Source: Pelagibacteraceae bacterium AG-470-G21 (GTDB lineage Bacteria > Pseudomonadota > Alphaproteobacteria > Pelagibacterales > Pelagibacteraceae). From it: 64,000 bases of DNA. The translations under genes and the position numbers were made by a program. Within the stretch, counting starts at the first letter, position 1; each line of letters starts with the position of its first letter. Below the pieces are notes generated by a model. The model did not search any database, was not told the origin of the DNA, and was given only the letters and a program-made list of their open reading frames with translations. Of the stretch, positions 8,296-16,940 are shown one piece after another. The stretch lies in the NCBI GenBank assembly GCA_003211555.1, contig QCSH01000005.1, positions 1-64,000 of the forward strand. Direction: 5' to 3'.

Positions 8296-8817
8296 AATAA
8301 TTTTCCTAACAAATTTTACTTCATAAATGCTTTTAGAAAAAATAATATTGATAAATTGGATAATAATACAGGGATTATTTATAGAAATTATAAAAAAAAA
8401 TTAAATATAATAGAAATCATCAAAATAAGAGACTATTGTTTAACAAAGAGATTAAAATTTTACTTATCAAATAACATTAAAATTGCATTAAAATTAAGGT
8501 TAAATGGAGCTTATTTACCGTCATTTAATAAAGACTTTAGACATTTAAGTTATAAAGTTAACAATTCTTTTGTGTTACTTGGATCTGCTCACAATATAAA
8601 AGAAATTCGATGTAAAGAAGTTCAAAATGTTAATCTTATCTTTATATCATCTGTATTTAAAGAAAATAAAAATTACCTTGGTGTTTATAAGTTTAGAAAG
8701 CTAAGAAATCTTACTCAAAGAAAAGTCATTGCGCTTGGTGGTATTTCAAAAACTAATAGGAAAAAGATTACACTGTTAGACTGCGATGGATTTAGTGGTA
8801 TATCTTATTTTGAATAA
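8290..8817 (+). CDS. Thiamine-phosphate-synthase-like (ThiE/TenI fold) protein
   Basis: A 175-residue TIM-barrel protein resembling ThiE/TenI. Visible elements are KFYFINAF at the N-terminus, TGIIYRNYKKK (strand 2), a LNGAYLPS segment where TenI/ThiE normally have a GxHL motif, LLGSAHNIKEI (family: GxSxHxxxE), and VIALGGISKTN (family: AIGGI). The His of the GxHL motif is replaced here, so catalysis as thiamine-phosphate synthase is uncertain and a TenI-like or ligand-binding role is possible. It lies divergent from yggS and ends at a strong bidirectional terminator. Confidence 0.72.
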   Translation: MHNNFPNKFYFINAFRKNNIDKLDNNTGIIYRNYKKKLNIIEIIKIRDYCLTKRLKFYLSNNIKIALKLRLNGAYLPSFNKDFRHLSYKVNNSFVLLGSAHNIKEIRCKEVQNVNLIFISSVFKENKNYLGVYKFRKLRNLTQRKVIALGGISKTNRKKITLLDCDGFSGISYFE

Positions 8818-8824
8818 AAAAAAA

Positions 8825-8849
8825 GGCCCCTAAAAAGGGGCCCTTTTTA
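8825..8849. terminator. Bidirectional rho-independent terminator
   Basis: A GC-rich stem GGCCCC / GGGGCC (8825-8830 and 8837-8842) with a six-base loop, flanked by an A-run on the left and a T-run on the right. It lies between the convergent thiE-like gene and the porin gene and works in both directions. It is one of very few GC-rich palindromes in this AT-rich window. Confidence 0.88.
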
Positions 8850-8869
8850 ATAAAATTAAATTTTACAAA

Positions 8870-9811
8870 TTAGAATGCAAAACTTAAACCTAGTTGATAA
8901 CCTTCTCTATCGTCACTATCAGTGTGAGCAATGTTATCTACTTGGTTCATTGACAATGCGATACCTAATGATCCCATTGTGTATGAAACACCAATCGCTG
9001 TTGCTTCTTGGTCTGTAGATCCAACTTTCTCTAAAGTGTTTGAACCATAAGAGATAGCTAAGTCATCATTTACTTGGTAAGATACACCAATACCAGTAGA
9101 CTCAACATCAGATCCAGTTTCGTTGTCTTTTTCAGACATTTGGATACCGACAGTTGCTGAACCAAGTGTATATTTAGCAAACAATGTGCTTTCGTTTGAT
9201 TTAGTACCTGTAGTTTGCTCTACATCACCTTCACCATAACCAACAGTTAAACCGTCCATTCCAGTGTAAGTAACACCGTAATCACTGTATGATACATCAG
9301 TTACAGCATCAGCTGCATTAATGTAACCTAAAGTAAGGTTTATACCTGAATCATGGCTGTACTTGTAAGTAAACATATTGTTTCCTGCAAATCCATTAAT
9401 TACACCAGCATCAGCACCTGTGATTACATCCCATGGCTCTTCTGAAGCAGTCGGCATAACGTCATCGTTAGCATCCATAAAACCAGAACCACCGTGACCA
9501 GCAAATGTTAATGAACCAGCATCACCAAAATCCATAGATATTGAGTGACTGTCTATAGGTGCAGTTGCGCCTTGAGCAGCATCACCATCAAGTTCGATTG
9601 ATAATGTTACACCAATATCATTTACATCTCCTGAAGCAGAAAATGTAACTGAGTCAGCCATTGACCAACCGGCACCGTGAGTTGCATGTTCATCACCACC
9701 AGTAAAAGACATTGTAGCACTACCAGTAGCTGTTAGTTCAGCAGCTGAAACAGATCCAGCAACTAAAGAACCAGCAAGAGCTGTTAGTCCTATTTTTTTA
9801 TAATTGTTCAT
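8870..9811 (-). CDS. Outer-membrane porin (Gram-negative general porin type)
   Basis: A 313-residue secreted beta-barrel protein. A signal peptide (KKIGLTALAGSLVAGSVSA, cleavage near residue 23 before AELTATGS) is followed by alternating amphipathic strands rich in Gly, Ser, Thr and Asp, and the C-terminus ends in aromatic residues (GYQLGLSFAF), the usual OMP assembly signal. It is probably the major porin for passive uptake of small solutes. The base and codon use look less AT-rich than in neighbouring genes, which suggests high expression. A strong AGGAG ribosome site (9819-9823) and a perfect 16-bp palindrome precede it. Confidence 0.9.
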   Translation of the reverse strand: MNNYKKIGLTALAGSLVAGSVSAAELTATGSATMSFTGGDEHATHGAGWSMADSVTFSASGDVNDIGVTLSIELDGDAAQGATAPIDSHSISMDFGDAGSLTFAGHGGSGFMDANDDVMPTASEEPWDVITGADAGVINGFAGNNMFTYKYSHDSGINLTLGYINAADAVTDVSYSDYGVTYTGMDGLTVGYGEGDVEQTTGTKSNESTLFAKYTLGSATVGIQMSEKDNETGSDVESTGIGVSYQVNDDLAISYGSNTLEKVGSTDQEATAIGVSYTMGSLGIALSMNQVDNIAHTDSDDREGYQLGLSFAF

Positions 9812-9818
9812 ATTAGAA

Positions 9819-9823
9819 CTCCT
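9819..9823 (-). promoter_or_regulatory. Strong Shine-Dalgarno of the porin gene
   Basis: AGGAG on the minus strand, 7 bases before the porin ATG. It fixes the start and stands out because many genes in this window have no recognisable ribosome site. Confidence 0.75.
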
Positions 9824-9830
9824 TTGTTAT

Positions 9831-9846
9831 TGTTTAATATTAAACA
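9831..9846. promoter_or_regulatory. Perfect 16-bp palindrome upstream of the porin
   Basis: TGTTTAATATTAAACA reads the same on both strands and lies 20 bases upstream of the porin start, just before its ribosome site. It could be an operator for a dimeric regulator or a small 5'-UTR hairpin. Function is inferred from symmetry and position only. Confidence 0.4.
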
Positions 9847-9935
9847 GATCATCTTTATCAAAAATTAGGAAAAACATGGAAAATTTTAAGTTAGATAACA
9901 AAATAATTGCTATAGTGTTGCAAATATGCATCATT

Positions 9936-9970
9936 AAAAAACCAGAAAATAATGGGTTTTTTTATTTTTT
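9936..9970 (+). terminator. Terminator-like hairpin in the porin/lipoprotein divergent gap
   Basis: Arms AAAAAACC (9936-9943) and GGTTTTTT (9955-9962) form an 8-bp stem with an 11-base loop, followed by a T-rich tract. A TATAGT -10-like element lies at 9911-9916, so it may end a very short leader or small RNA of about 45 nt. A gene-sized transcript for it to terminate is not visible, so this may be chance in AT-rich DNA. Confidence 0.35.
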
Positions 9971-10021
9971 GCTATAAACCTCTTGTCTTTTAATACTAAT
10001 CTAAAGAACTATAGTAAAAAA

Positions 10022-10549
10022 ATGAAAATAAAAATCCTAAGACTTTCACTTATAATATCATTTTTAAGTTCATTTTTTTTAAGTTCGTGCTCAAATGGAT
10101 TAAAAGGTGCTGATGCTCGAAAAATACCCGCGAATATGAAAGAAAGGCAATTACAAAATGTTAAAGAAGGAAGAGGATTTACTTTGGGAGGATCATTAAA
10201 AAACTCAGGTGAATTTGATTTTGCAAGTTCAAATGAACTTTGGCGAGCTTCATTAGATACATTAGATTTTATGCCATTATCATTAGCAAATTATAGCGGT
10301 GGAATAATTGTGACTGACTGGTACTCAAGTGAAGGTTCAGCAAATGAGTCTGTAAAAGTGTCGATAAGATTTTTAAGTAACGAGATTAGATCTGACGCAT
10401 TATCGATAAAAGTATTTTATAAAAAATGTTCAATGCAAAATACTTGTCAAATTACAGATAAAACTAGTGCATTGTCAGAGGATATTGAAAAAAAAATTCT
10501 TAAGAAGGCGGCAGTCTATGAAAAAGAAAATAAATCAAAAAAAAAATAA
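10022..10549 (+). CDS. DUF3576 family lipoprotein
   Basis: A 175-residue exported protein. The N-terminus is a lipoprotein signal (KIKILRLSLIISFLSSFF, then LSSC as lipobox with Cys near residue 22), followed by a soluble domain with GFTLGG, NELWRASLDTLDFMPLSLANYSGGIIVTDWY and SVKVSIRFLSNEIRSDALSIKVF, which I recognise as the alphaproteobacterial DUF3576 domain. The function of the family is not established. I start it at the ATG at 10022 because that gives a standard signal peptide; an upstream TTG at 9983 would add 13 polar residues. It precedes leuS, as in other Alphaproteobacteria. Confidence 0.85.
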   Translation: MKIKILRLSLIISFLSSFFLSSCSNGLKGADARKIPANMKERQLQNVKEGRGFTLGGSLKNSGEFDFASSNELWRASLDTLDFMPLSLANYSGGIIVTDWYSSEGSANESVKVSIRFLSNEIRSDALSIKVFYKKCSMQNTCQITDKTSALSEDIEKKILKKAAVYEKENKSKKK

Positions 10550-10588
10550 TATAGCTTAATTAATTTATAAAAATATTTAAAGTTTATT

Positions 10589-13132
10589 GTGGAACGTTAT
10601 AATTTCAAAGAAGTTGAAGATAAATGGCAAAAATATTGGGAAGAAAATAAAGTATTCAAGACAAAAATAGAAAAAAATAAAAAAAAATTTTATTGTCTAG
10701 AAATGTTCCCTTATCCATCTGGAAAAATTCACATGGGACATGTAAGGAATTATACAATTGGAGATGTTTTATCAAGATACAAAAAATTAAAAGGATTTAA
10801 CGTTTTACATCCTATGGGCTGGGATGCATTTGGAATGCCAGCTGAGAACGCTGCAAGAGAAAATAAATTAGATCCTAAAAACTGGACAAACAAAAATATT
10901 AATACAATGAAAAATCAATTAAAAAAACTTGGTTTATCAATTGATTGGGATAGAGAAATTTCAACCTGTAATGAAGATTATTACAAACATCAACAAACTT
11001 TCTTTTTAGAATTATTTGAGAAAGGCTTAGTATATAGAAAAGAAAATTATGTGAATTGGGATCCAATCGATGAAACAGTTTTAGCAAACGAACAAGTTAT
11101 AGATGGAAAGGGTTGGAGATCAGGCGCCGTTGTAGAAAGAAAAAAATTAAGCCAATGGTTTTTTAATATATCTAAATTCTCACAAGATTTGCTAGATGGA
11201 TTGGACGAACTTAACACATGGCCAAATAAAGTAAAAGTTATGCAAAAAAACTGGATAGGAAAATCATTTGGTTGTGAAATAAGTTTTAAAGTAGAAGGAG
11301 ATTTACCAGTTAAGAATATCAAATGTTTTACAACAAGACCCGATACACTTTTTGGTTTTTCGTTTTTGGCATTATCAGTTGACCATGAAGTGGCTAGTTT
11401 TTACAAAAATGATGAAAATTTTATTAAATTTAAAGAAGAATGTTCGAAAACCGGCACAACGGAAGAGGCAATAGCAGTAGGAGAGAAAATTGGTTTTAAG
11501 ACAAATCTTATGGCTACAAATCCATTAAAACCTGATCAAAAAGTCCCAGTTTACTTTGCAAATTTTGTTTTAATGGATTATGGTTTTGGAGCTGTGTTTG
11601 GTTGTCCAGCACATGATCAAAGAGACTTTGATTTTGCAAAAAAATATAATTTAGAAATAAAAACAGTTGTTAAACCTATTAATGAGAGTGACGATTTTAC
11701 AGTAAATAATGAGTCTTATTCAGGACCTGGAAAAATAATTAATTCAGATTTTTTAAATGGATTTGAGGCCCCAGAAGAATCTGTAACTAAAACAATAAAA
11801 ATTCTAGAGGACAAACAATTAGGGAAAAAACAGATTAATTATAGATTGAAAGACTGGGGGGTTTCAAGACAAAGATATTGGGGGTGTCCTATTCCGATTG
11901 CTTATGACGAAAATGGAGATGTACGGACAATACCAAAAGATATGTTGCCAGTAAAGTTGCCAGAAAATATTGATCTATCAGTTAAGGGAAATCCTTTAGA
12001 TAGTGAAAAAAACTGGAAAGAAATTATTATAGATGGAAAAAAATATACCAGAGAAACTGACACATTAGACACATTTGTTTGCTCATCTTGGTATTATCTA
12101 AGATTTTGTTCTCCTAATGAGATTGGTTATGGTTTCAATAAAAATGATATTGATTATTGGATGCCAGTTGACCAATACATTGGTGGTGTGGAGCATGCTA
12201 TTTTGCATTTATTATATTCACGATTTTTTATGAGAGCTATCAATCATGAAAATAAAAATTTTAGCATAAAAGAACCATTCCAAAGTTTATTCACTCAAGG
12301 CATGGTTTGTCACGAAACATATAAAGATGATGATGATAATTGGTTGAGTCCTGAAGAAGTTGAAAAGTTTAATGGAAAAATTGTTCAAAAAAAAAATCCA
12401 AACAAAGTTGTTAAAGTTGGTCCATCTGAATCTATGTCAAAATCAAAAAAAAATGTGATTGATCCAGAATATATAATAAATAATTATGGAGCTGACTCGG
12501 TCAGGTTATTTATTCTCTCAGATAGCCCACCTGAGAAAGATGTTCAATGGTCTGAGCAAGGCATGGTTTCTTCTTATAAATTTATTCAAAAACTCTGGAA
12601 TATTCATTCTGAAATAAAGAAAAAAATTTCAAGTGAAGATGAAAAAGAATCTGACGCAGAGATAGAAAATTTTACAAATGAATTAATATTTAAATTTACC
12701 AATAATCTTGAGAAGTTTAATTATAATGTAATTATTGCCAACATGTATGAAACTTATAACTATTTAGTAAATTACATAAAAAAGAAGAAGAACATTAAAA
12801 ATTTAAAGGATAATTATATAAAAATACTAATCTGTTTTAATCCCGTTATCCCTCATTTTGTTAACGAATGTTTGTTTGACCTAAAATCAAAGATAGAATT
12901 AAATTGGCCAAAATTTGATAGAGATGTACTTGATAAAGAAAATATAAAATATGTGATACAGATTAACAGTAAAAAAAGGTCAATTTTAAAAGAAAAAAAA
13001 GACATATCAGAAAGAGACCTGTTAGAAATTATAAAAAAAGATAAAATGTTGGAAAAATATTTAACAAACAGAAGTTTTAAAAAAATTATTTTTGTCAAAA
13101 ACCGTTTAATAAATATTTTAATTGATGAATAA
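10589..13132 (+). CDS. leuS: Leucyl-tRNA synthetase
   Basis: Class I aminoacyl-tRNA synthetase that charges tRNA-Leu. The 847 residues are full length and contain the HIGH-type motif [19 protein letters not shown] (about residues 42-60), [16 protein letters not shown], the editing domain with [16 protein letters not shown] and [26 protein letters not shown], and the KMSKS-type loop [13 protein letters not shown]. The start is GTG, with no ATG close by in frame. It overlaps lptE by 8 bp at its end, in the conserved leuS-lptE-holA order. Confidence 0.98.
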   Translation: MERYNFKEVEDKWQKYWEENKVFKTKIEKNKKKFYCLEMFPYPSGKIHMGHVRNYTIGDVLSRYKKLKGFNVLHPMGWDAFGMPAENAARENKLDPKNWTNKNINTMKNQLKKLGLSIDWDREISTCNEDYYKHQQTFFLELFEKGLVYRKENYVNWDPIDETVLANEQVIDGKGWRSGAVVERKKLSQWFFNISKFSQDLLDGLDELNTWPNKVKVMQKNWIGKSFGCEISFKVEGDLPVKNIKCFTTRPDTLFGFSFLALSVDHEVASFYKNDENFIKFKEECSKTGTTEEAIAVGEKIGFKTNLMATNPLKPDQKVPVYFANFVLMDYGFGAVFGCPAHDQRDFDFAKKYNLEIKTVVKPINESDDFTVNNESYSGPGKIINSDFLNGFEAPEESVTKTIKILEDKQLGKKQINYRLKDWGVSRQRYWGCPIPIAYDENGDVRTIPKDMLPVKLPENIDLSVKGNPLDSEKNWKEIIIDGKKYTRETDTLDTFVCSSWYYLRFCSPNEIGYGFNKNDIDYWMPVDQYIGGVEHAILHLLYSRFFMRAINHENKNFSIKEPFQSLFTQGMVCHETYKDDDDNWLSPEEVEKFNGKIVQKKNPNKVVKVGPSESMSKSKKNVIDPEYIINNYGADSVRLFILSDSPPEKDVQWSEQGMVSSYKFIQKLWNIHSEIKKKISSEDEKESDAEIENFTNELIFKFTNNLEKFNYNVIIANMYETYNYLVNYIKKKKNIKNLKDNYIKILICFNPVIPHFVNECLFDLKSKIELNWPKFDRDVLDKENIKYVIQINSKKRSILKEKKDISERDLLEIIKKDKMLEKYLTNRSFKKIIFVKNRLINILIDE

Positions 13133-13580
13133 GATTATATTAATATTTATAGCTCTTTTTATTATAAGTGGTTGTTCTTACAAACCTATTTTAATAAACA
13201 AAAAAAATGATATCACATTTGAAAATATAAGCTCCGAAAATAAGAGTAAAATTAATATGATTTTAAAGAAAAACTTACTTGAAAGAAGCGGTAACACTAA
13301 CAAGAATAGTTATAATTTATATTTTTCAACAAAGGATGAGAAAGAGATAGTATCTTCAAATGAAAATGGAGATCCAACAGTATTTAAAATAAAAATTGTT
13401 ACAAATTATTCATTAAGCCAGAATGATAAGATAATTTTTTCAAATAAAATTGTGAAGCAGGTAAATTACAATAATATCAATGACAAATTCGAATTACTTA
13501 AATATGAGGAAAGTATTTTAGACAATCTACTAAGAAATATTTCTTTAGAAATATTAACGTCAATAACAAATCTCGGTTAG
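13125..13580 (+). CDS. lptE: LPS-assembly lipoprotein LptE
   Basis: Outer-membrane lipoprotein partner of LptD in LPS export. The 151-residue protein has a signal [20 protein letters not shown] with lipobox ISGC (Cys near residue 17) and a small alpha/beta domain. Sequence conservation is low across LptE, so the call leans on the lipobox, the YKP after it, the size, and the position between leuS and holA, which is typical. I use the ATG at 13125 rather than the TTG one codon earlier. It abuts holA with no gap. Confidence 0.8.
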   Translation: MNKIILIFIALFIISGCSYKPILINKKNDITFENISSENKSKINMILKKNLLERSGNTNKNSYNLYFSTKDEKEIVSSNENGDPTVFKIKIVTNYSLSQNDKIIFSNKIVKQVNYNNINDKFELLKYEESILDNLLRNISLEILTSITNLG

Positions 13581-14558
13581 ATGATTGTTAAAAATTTTGA
13601 ATTAAATAAAAAAATTGTTGATAAATATAGGTTTTATTTACTATATGGTAAAAATGAGGGCTTACAAAATGAAATAATTCAATCCCAATTTCTAAAAAAT
13701 TTTGAAGGACAAATTAATAAGTATGATGAAATTGAATTTTTAAAAAATTTTGAGACTATTATTACCGAATTGCTTAATAAATCTTTTTTCGAATCAAATA
13801 AGATTTTAATAATATCAAGGACATCCGATAAAATTACTAAAGTTATTGAAGAGATTGAAGAAAAAGATATGACAGATATAAAAATAATATTTAAGTCTGG
13901 TATCCTTGAAAAAAGATCAAAATTAAGAAATTATTTTGAAAAAAATAGTAATTTGATAACAATCCCATTTTATGAAGATGATGTTAGAAGTTTAACATCT
14001 GTTATAATTTCATTTATAAGTGAGCATAATATTAAACTATCTAGGGAATCTATAAATTTGTTAGTTAACAGAGCTGGCGGAGATAGAAAGAACTTGAAGA
14101 TTGAACTGGATAAAATTTTAAATTACTCACATTCAAATAATAAAGTTGAATTTGAACACGTACAAAGGCTTACAAATTTAGCTGAAAATTATGGTGTGAG
14201 CGAACTAGCTGACTCCTGTCTAAGTAAAAATAGAAAGAATGTATCTAAAATTTTAAATGAAAATAATTACACAGATGATGATTGCATACTAATTCTGAGA
14301 ACACTATTATCTAAATCTAAAAGATTATTAACTATTATCAAAAAATTTAACGAAACAAAAAATTTAGATAATGCCATTTCAAATATAAAACCACCAATTT
14401 TTTGGAAAGAAAAAGAGAATGTTAAAAAACAAGCGATTACTTGGAAAATTGATGAATTAAAGGGCAAGATATACAAAATAAGCGAAATAGAGTTATTAGT
14501 AAAAACTAATTCCGGAAAATCATTAAATTTAGTATCTGATTTTATTGTTAATTTTTAA
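13581..14558 (+). CDS. holA: DNA polymerase III delta subunit
   Basis: Clamp-loader subunit that opens the beta sliding clamp. The 325 residues show the HolA pattern: FYLLYGKNEGLQNEII at about 17-32, LLNKSFFESNKILIISRTSDK, RSKLRNYFEK, NLITIPFYEDDVRSL, and LLVNRAGGDRKNLKIELDKIL (about 160-180). It directly follows lptE and is convergent with parB (4 bp overlap). No walker motif is expected for delta, and none is seen. Confidence 0.92.
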   Translation: MIVKNFELNKKIVDKYRFYLLYGKNEGLQNEIIQSQFLKNFEGQINKYDEIEFLKNFETIITELLNKSFFESNKILIISRTSDKITKVIEEIEEKDMTDIKIIFKSGILEKRSKLRNYFEKNSNLITIPFYEDDVRSLTSVIISFISEHNIKLSRESINLLVNRAGGDRKNLKIELDKILNYSHSNNKVEFEHVQRLTNLAENYGVSELADSCLSKNRKNVSKILNENNYTDDDCILILRTLLSKSKRLLTIIKKFNETKNLDNAISNIKPPIFWKEKENVKKQAITWKIDELKGKIYKISEIELLVKTNSGKSLNLVSDFIVNF

Positions 14559-15406
14559 TAATTTTCTTTAATTATTTTTATTAGTCTATCTAGTTGTTCT
14601 AACCCTTTATATTCAATAGTTAAGGACCCTGAATTATTCTTTTTATTATTTAAAACTACTCTCATACCAATTTTTTCAGCAAGACTGTTTTGCGTTGATA
14701 GTGTGTTAGGATCTTTAGATTTGTATTGAATTTTTTTATCACTTTTTAATACTCTTACTAAACTTTCTGTCTGTCTTACTGACAATTTTTTTTTAACAAT
14801 TTTTTCAGCTAATAAAATAGCATTTTCCAATCCAATCAAGATTTTAGCATGTCCTTGGGATATTTCTCCATTCCTCAACATAACAATTAATTTTTCAGGA
14901 AGAGATAGTAGTCTCAAAGTATTTGATATATGTGATCTGCTTTTTCCAATAAACTTTGAGACCATATCTTGATCATAGTCAAAATTTTCAATAAGATTTT
15001 GGTAACTTTCTGCTTCTTCTATAACATTTAAATCTTTTCTTTGAACATTTTCTATTATTGCTAACTCCAATGATTTAAGATTATCTGCCTCAATAATTAC
15101 AACTGGGACTTCGTGCAATCCTGCAGATTGTGCAGCTTGCAATCTTCTTTCACCTGCAATCAATTCATACTTTTCATCTTGACCGACGGATTTTCTTACA
15201 ACTAAAGGCAGAATTATACCTCTCTCTTTTATTGAGTTGGTTAATTCATTTAGAGCTTCCTTTTCAAATAATTTTCTTGGCTGATTTTTATTTGGAACTA
15301 TTGAACTTATTGAAACTTTATCATTTTGTGTTTTAACATCACTATCACCTATTAAAGATGACAGACCTCTACCTAAGCCTTTTTTACTTTTGAAAGGATT
15401 TATCAT
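14555..15406 (-). CDS. parB: Chromosome-partitioning protein ParB
   Basis: CTP-dependent parS-binding clamp that organises the origin region for segregation. The 283 residues begin KKGLGRGLSSLIGD, carry the NKNQPRKLF element, the CTP-binding GERRLQAAQSAGL (about 90-102), the HTH block DYDQDMVSKFIGKSRSHISNTLRLLSLP, and ISQGHAKILIGL. A short C-terminal dimerisation segment ends GLEQLDRLIKII. It overlaps parA by 4 bp (ATGA-type) and two candidate parS sites lie 1.5-1.8 kb upstream in rsmG and mnmG. Confidence 0.97.
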   Translation of the reverse strand: MINPFKSKKGLGRGLSSLIGDSDVKTQNDKVSISSIVPNKNQPRKLFEKEALNELTNSIKERGIILPLVVRKSVGQDEKYELIAGERRLQAAQSAGLHEVPVVIIEADNLKSLELAIIENVQRKDLNVIEEAESYQNLIENFDYDQDMVSKFIGKSRSHISNTLRLLSLPEKLIVMLRNGEISQGHAKILIGLENAILLAEKIVKKKLSVRQTESLVRVLKSDKKIQYKSKDPNTLSTQNSLAEKIGMRVVLNNKKNNSGSLTIEYKGLEQLDRLIKIIKENY

Positions 15407-16203
15407 GCTGCACTCTCCACTCGTTTATCTTGTTCTAAAAATTCTTCAGTGAATTTAAAATAAGCTCTACTACCTGGGCAAACCTTGTCGTATAGAAGTA
15501 CTGGTACTCCATGAGACGGGGCTTCTGAGAGTCTCACATTTCTTGGAACTGCAGTTGTATAAACTTTTTCTTTAAAATAGTTTCTTGCCTCTGCCTCTAC
15601 CTGGCCAGAAAGTTTGTTTCTTTTATCAAACATTGTAAGAAGTATCCCCCTGATGTCTAATGATGGATTTAAATTGGATTTTATCCTATCAATTGTTTTC
15701 ATCAATTGAGTTAAGCCCTCTAATGCAAAAAATTCTGTCTGGAGCGGCACTAATAAAGCATCAGAGGCTACCAACGCCATAATTGTGAGTAGGCTCAGTG
15801 ATGGAGGACAGTCAATTAATATATAATCATAAGATGCTTTAGAATCATTTAAAATCAGTGCTAATTCGTCTTTTAATTTAAAGGCCCTACGGTTATCGCC
15901 AGCTGTTTCAACTTCTATACCTGATAGATCGACATTAGAAGTGATTAAATTTAGATTGACAAAACTTGTTTCTTGTATCACCTCTGAAATTTTCCTTTTT
16001 CCATTTAGAACACTGTAAATTGTTGCATCTGAATTTGTATTGTTTGATAATCCAAGTCCTGTAGTAGCATTTCCTTGTGGATCTAAATCGATTACCAATA
16101 CTTTTTTTCCTTTCATGGATAATCCAGCTGCAAGATTAATGACAGTGGTCGTCTTACCCACTCCACCTTTTTGATTTATGACAGAAATAATTTTTTTTTC
16201 CAT
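15403..16203 (-). CDS. parA: Chromosome-partitioning ATPase ParA
   Basis: Walker-type ATPase that moves the ParB-parS complex. The 266 residues open with the deviant Walker A ISVINQKGGVGKTTTVINLAAGL (about residues 5-27), then VLVIDLDPQGNATTGLGL (Walker A'), and DYILIDCPPSLSLLTIMALVASDALLVP (Walker B region, about 125-150). GILLTMFDKRNKLSGQV and TAVPRNVRLSEAPSHG are also typical. It is the upstream gene of the parA-parB pair, with a 92-bp gap to rsmG that may hold its promoter. Confidence 0.98.
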   Translation of the reverse strand: MEKKIISVINQKGGVGKTTTVINLAAGLSMKGKKVLVIDLDPQGNATTGLGLSNNTNSDATIYSVLNGKRKISEVIQETSFVNLNLITSNVDLSGIEVETAGDNRRAFKLKDELALILNDSKASYDYILIDCPPSLSLLTIMALVASDALLVPLQTEFFALEGLTQLMKTIDRIKSNLNPSLDIRGILLTMFDKRNKLSGQVEAEARNYFKEKVYTTAVPRNVRLSEAPSHGVPVLLYDKVCPGSRAYFKFTEEFLEQDKRVESAA

Positions 16204-16295
16204 TTTTTATTCTTTTTAAATTTTTATAACTGTACTTTCATCACTCAAGTAATTATTAAAGTATGTCGATGAGTGCGATTTCATATTTTATTTTT

Positions 16296-16940
16296 TTATC
16301 TATATTTTTTTCTCAAATTGGATATTTTTACAATAACTGATTCGTTGCTTGTTAAACTTTTTTTTTCCTCATAATCGAATTCCCAAATTTTTAATGCATC
16401 ACTTAGAATTTTTTTTCCACTCTTGCCTAAAAATAAAATAATGTACTTATAATTTTTGAAATTTTTTTGCGCTATTTGAAAAATTGTTGTTAGAGGTTTA
16501 AATGCTCTACAAATAATTACATCAGTTCTTAAATTTCTTTCTTCAAAAATATTTTTTCGATGAACTTCTGCGTTTAAATTAAATTTTTTTGTCATTTCTT
16601 TTAGAAAAATACTCTTATGATAGCTCTTTTCATAAAAAATTAGCTTAAATATTGGTTTTTTTGGCTTCATTAAAATAGCTAAAACTATACCAGGTAATCC
16701 TGCCCCTGATCCTAGATCAGTGCATATTTTAATATCACTTTTATCAATAAAATCAATAGTTTGTGCACAATCTTCTATATGCCTTTGTTTTATTGACTTT
16801 TCTGTGTTTTTGCTAATTAAATTTATTGTTCTATTTTTTTCAATTATTGAATTTGTATATGCTTTGAGTTCCTCTAGTGTTTCACGTGAAACATTTGGGG
16901 AAATGATTTTATCTATTTTTAAAATATTCGAATCAATCAA
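16296..16940 (-). CDS. rsmG: 16S rRNA (guanine-527-N7) methyltransferase RsmG (GidB)
   Basis: SAM-dependent methylase of the 530 loop of 16S rRNA. The 214 residues include [17 protein letters not shown] (about 15-31), [25 protein letters not shown], the SAM motif [18 protein letters not shown] (about 91-108), and [17 protein letters not shown]. The residues VSRET are encoded by a perfect parS palindrome, the same coincidence found in many bacterial rsmG genes. It overlaps mnmG by 4 bp. Confidence 0.95.
   Translation of the reverse strand: MIDSNILKIDKIISPNVSRETLEELKAYTNSIIEKNRTINLISKNTEKSIKQRHIEDCAQTIDFIDKSDIKICTDLGSGAGLPGIVLAILMKPKKPIFKLIFYEKSYHKSIFLKEMTKKFNLNAEVHRKNIFEERNLRTDVIICRAFKPLTTIFQIAQKNFKNYKYIILFLGKSGKKILSDALKIWEFDYEEKKSLTSNESVIVKISNLRKKYR
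16878..16893. promoter_or_regulatory. parS centromere-like site (perfect match)
   Basis: TGTTTCACGTGAAACA is the exact 16-bp ParB-binding consensus. It lies inside rsmG, about 1.5 kb from parB and about 8 kb from the candidate origin. Sequence match is direct; binding by the local ParB is inferred. Confidence 0.93.

Noticed and set aside
9983..10021. TTG start 13 codons upstream for the DUF3576 lipoprotein
   Set aside because: It would put polar residues before the signal peptide; the ATG at 10022 gives a typical lipoprotein signal.
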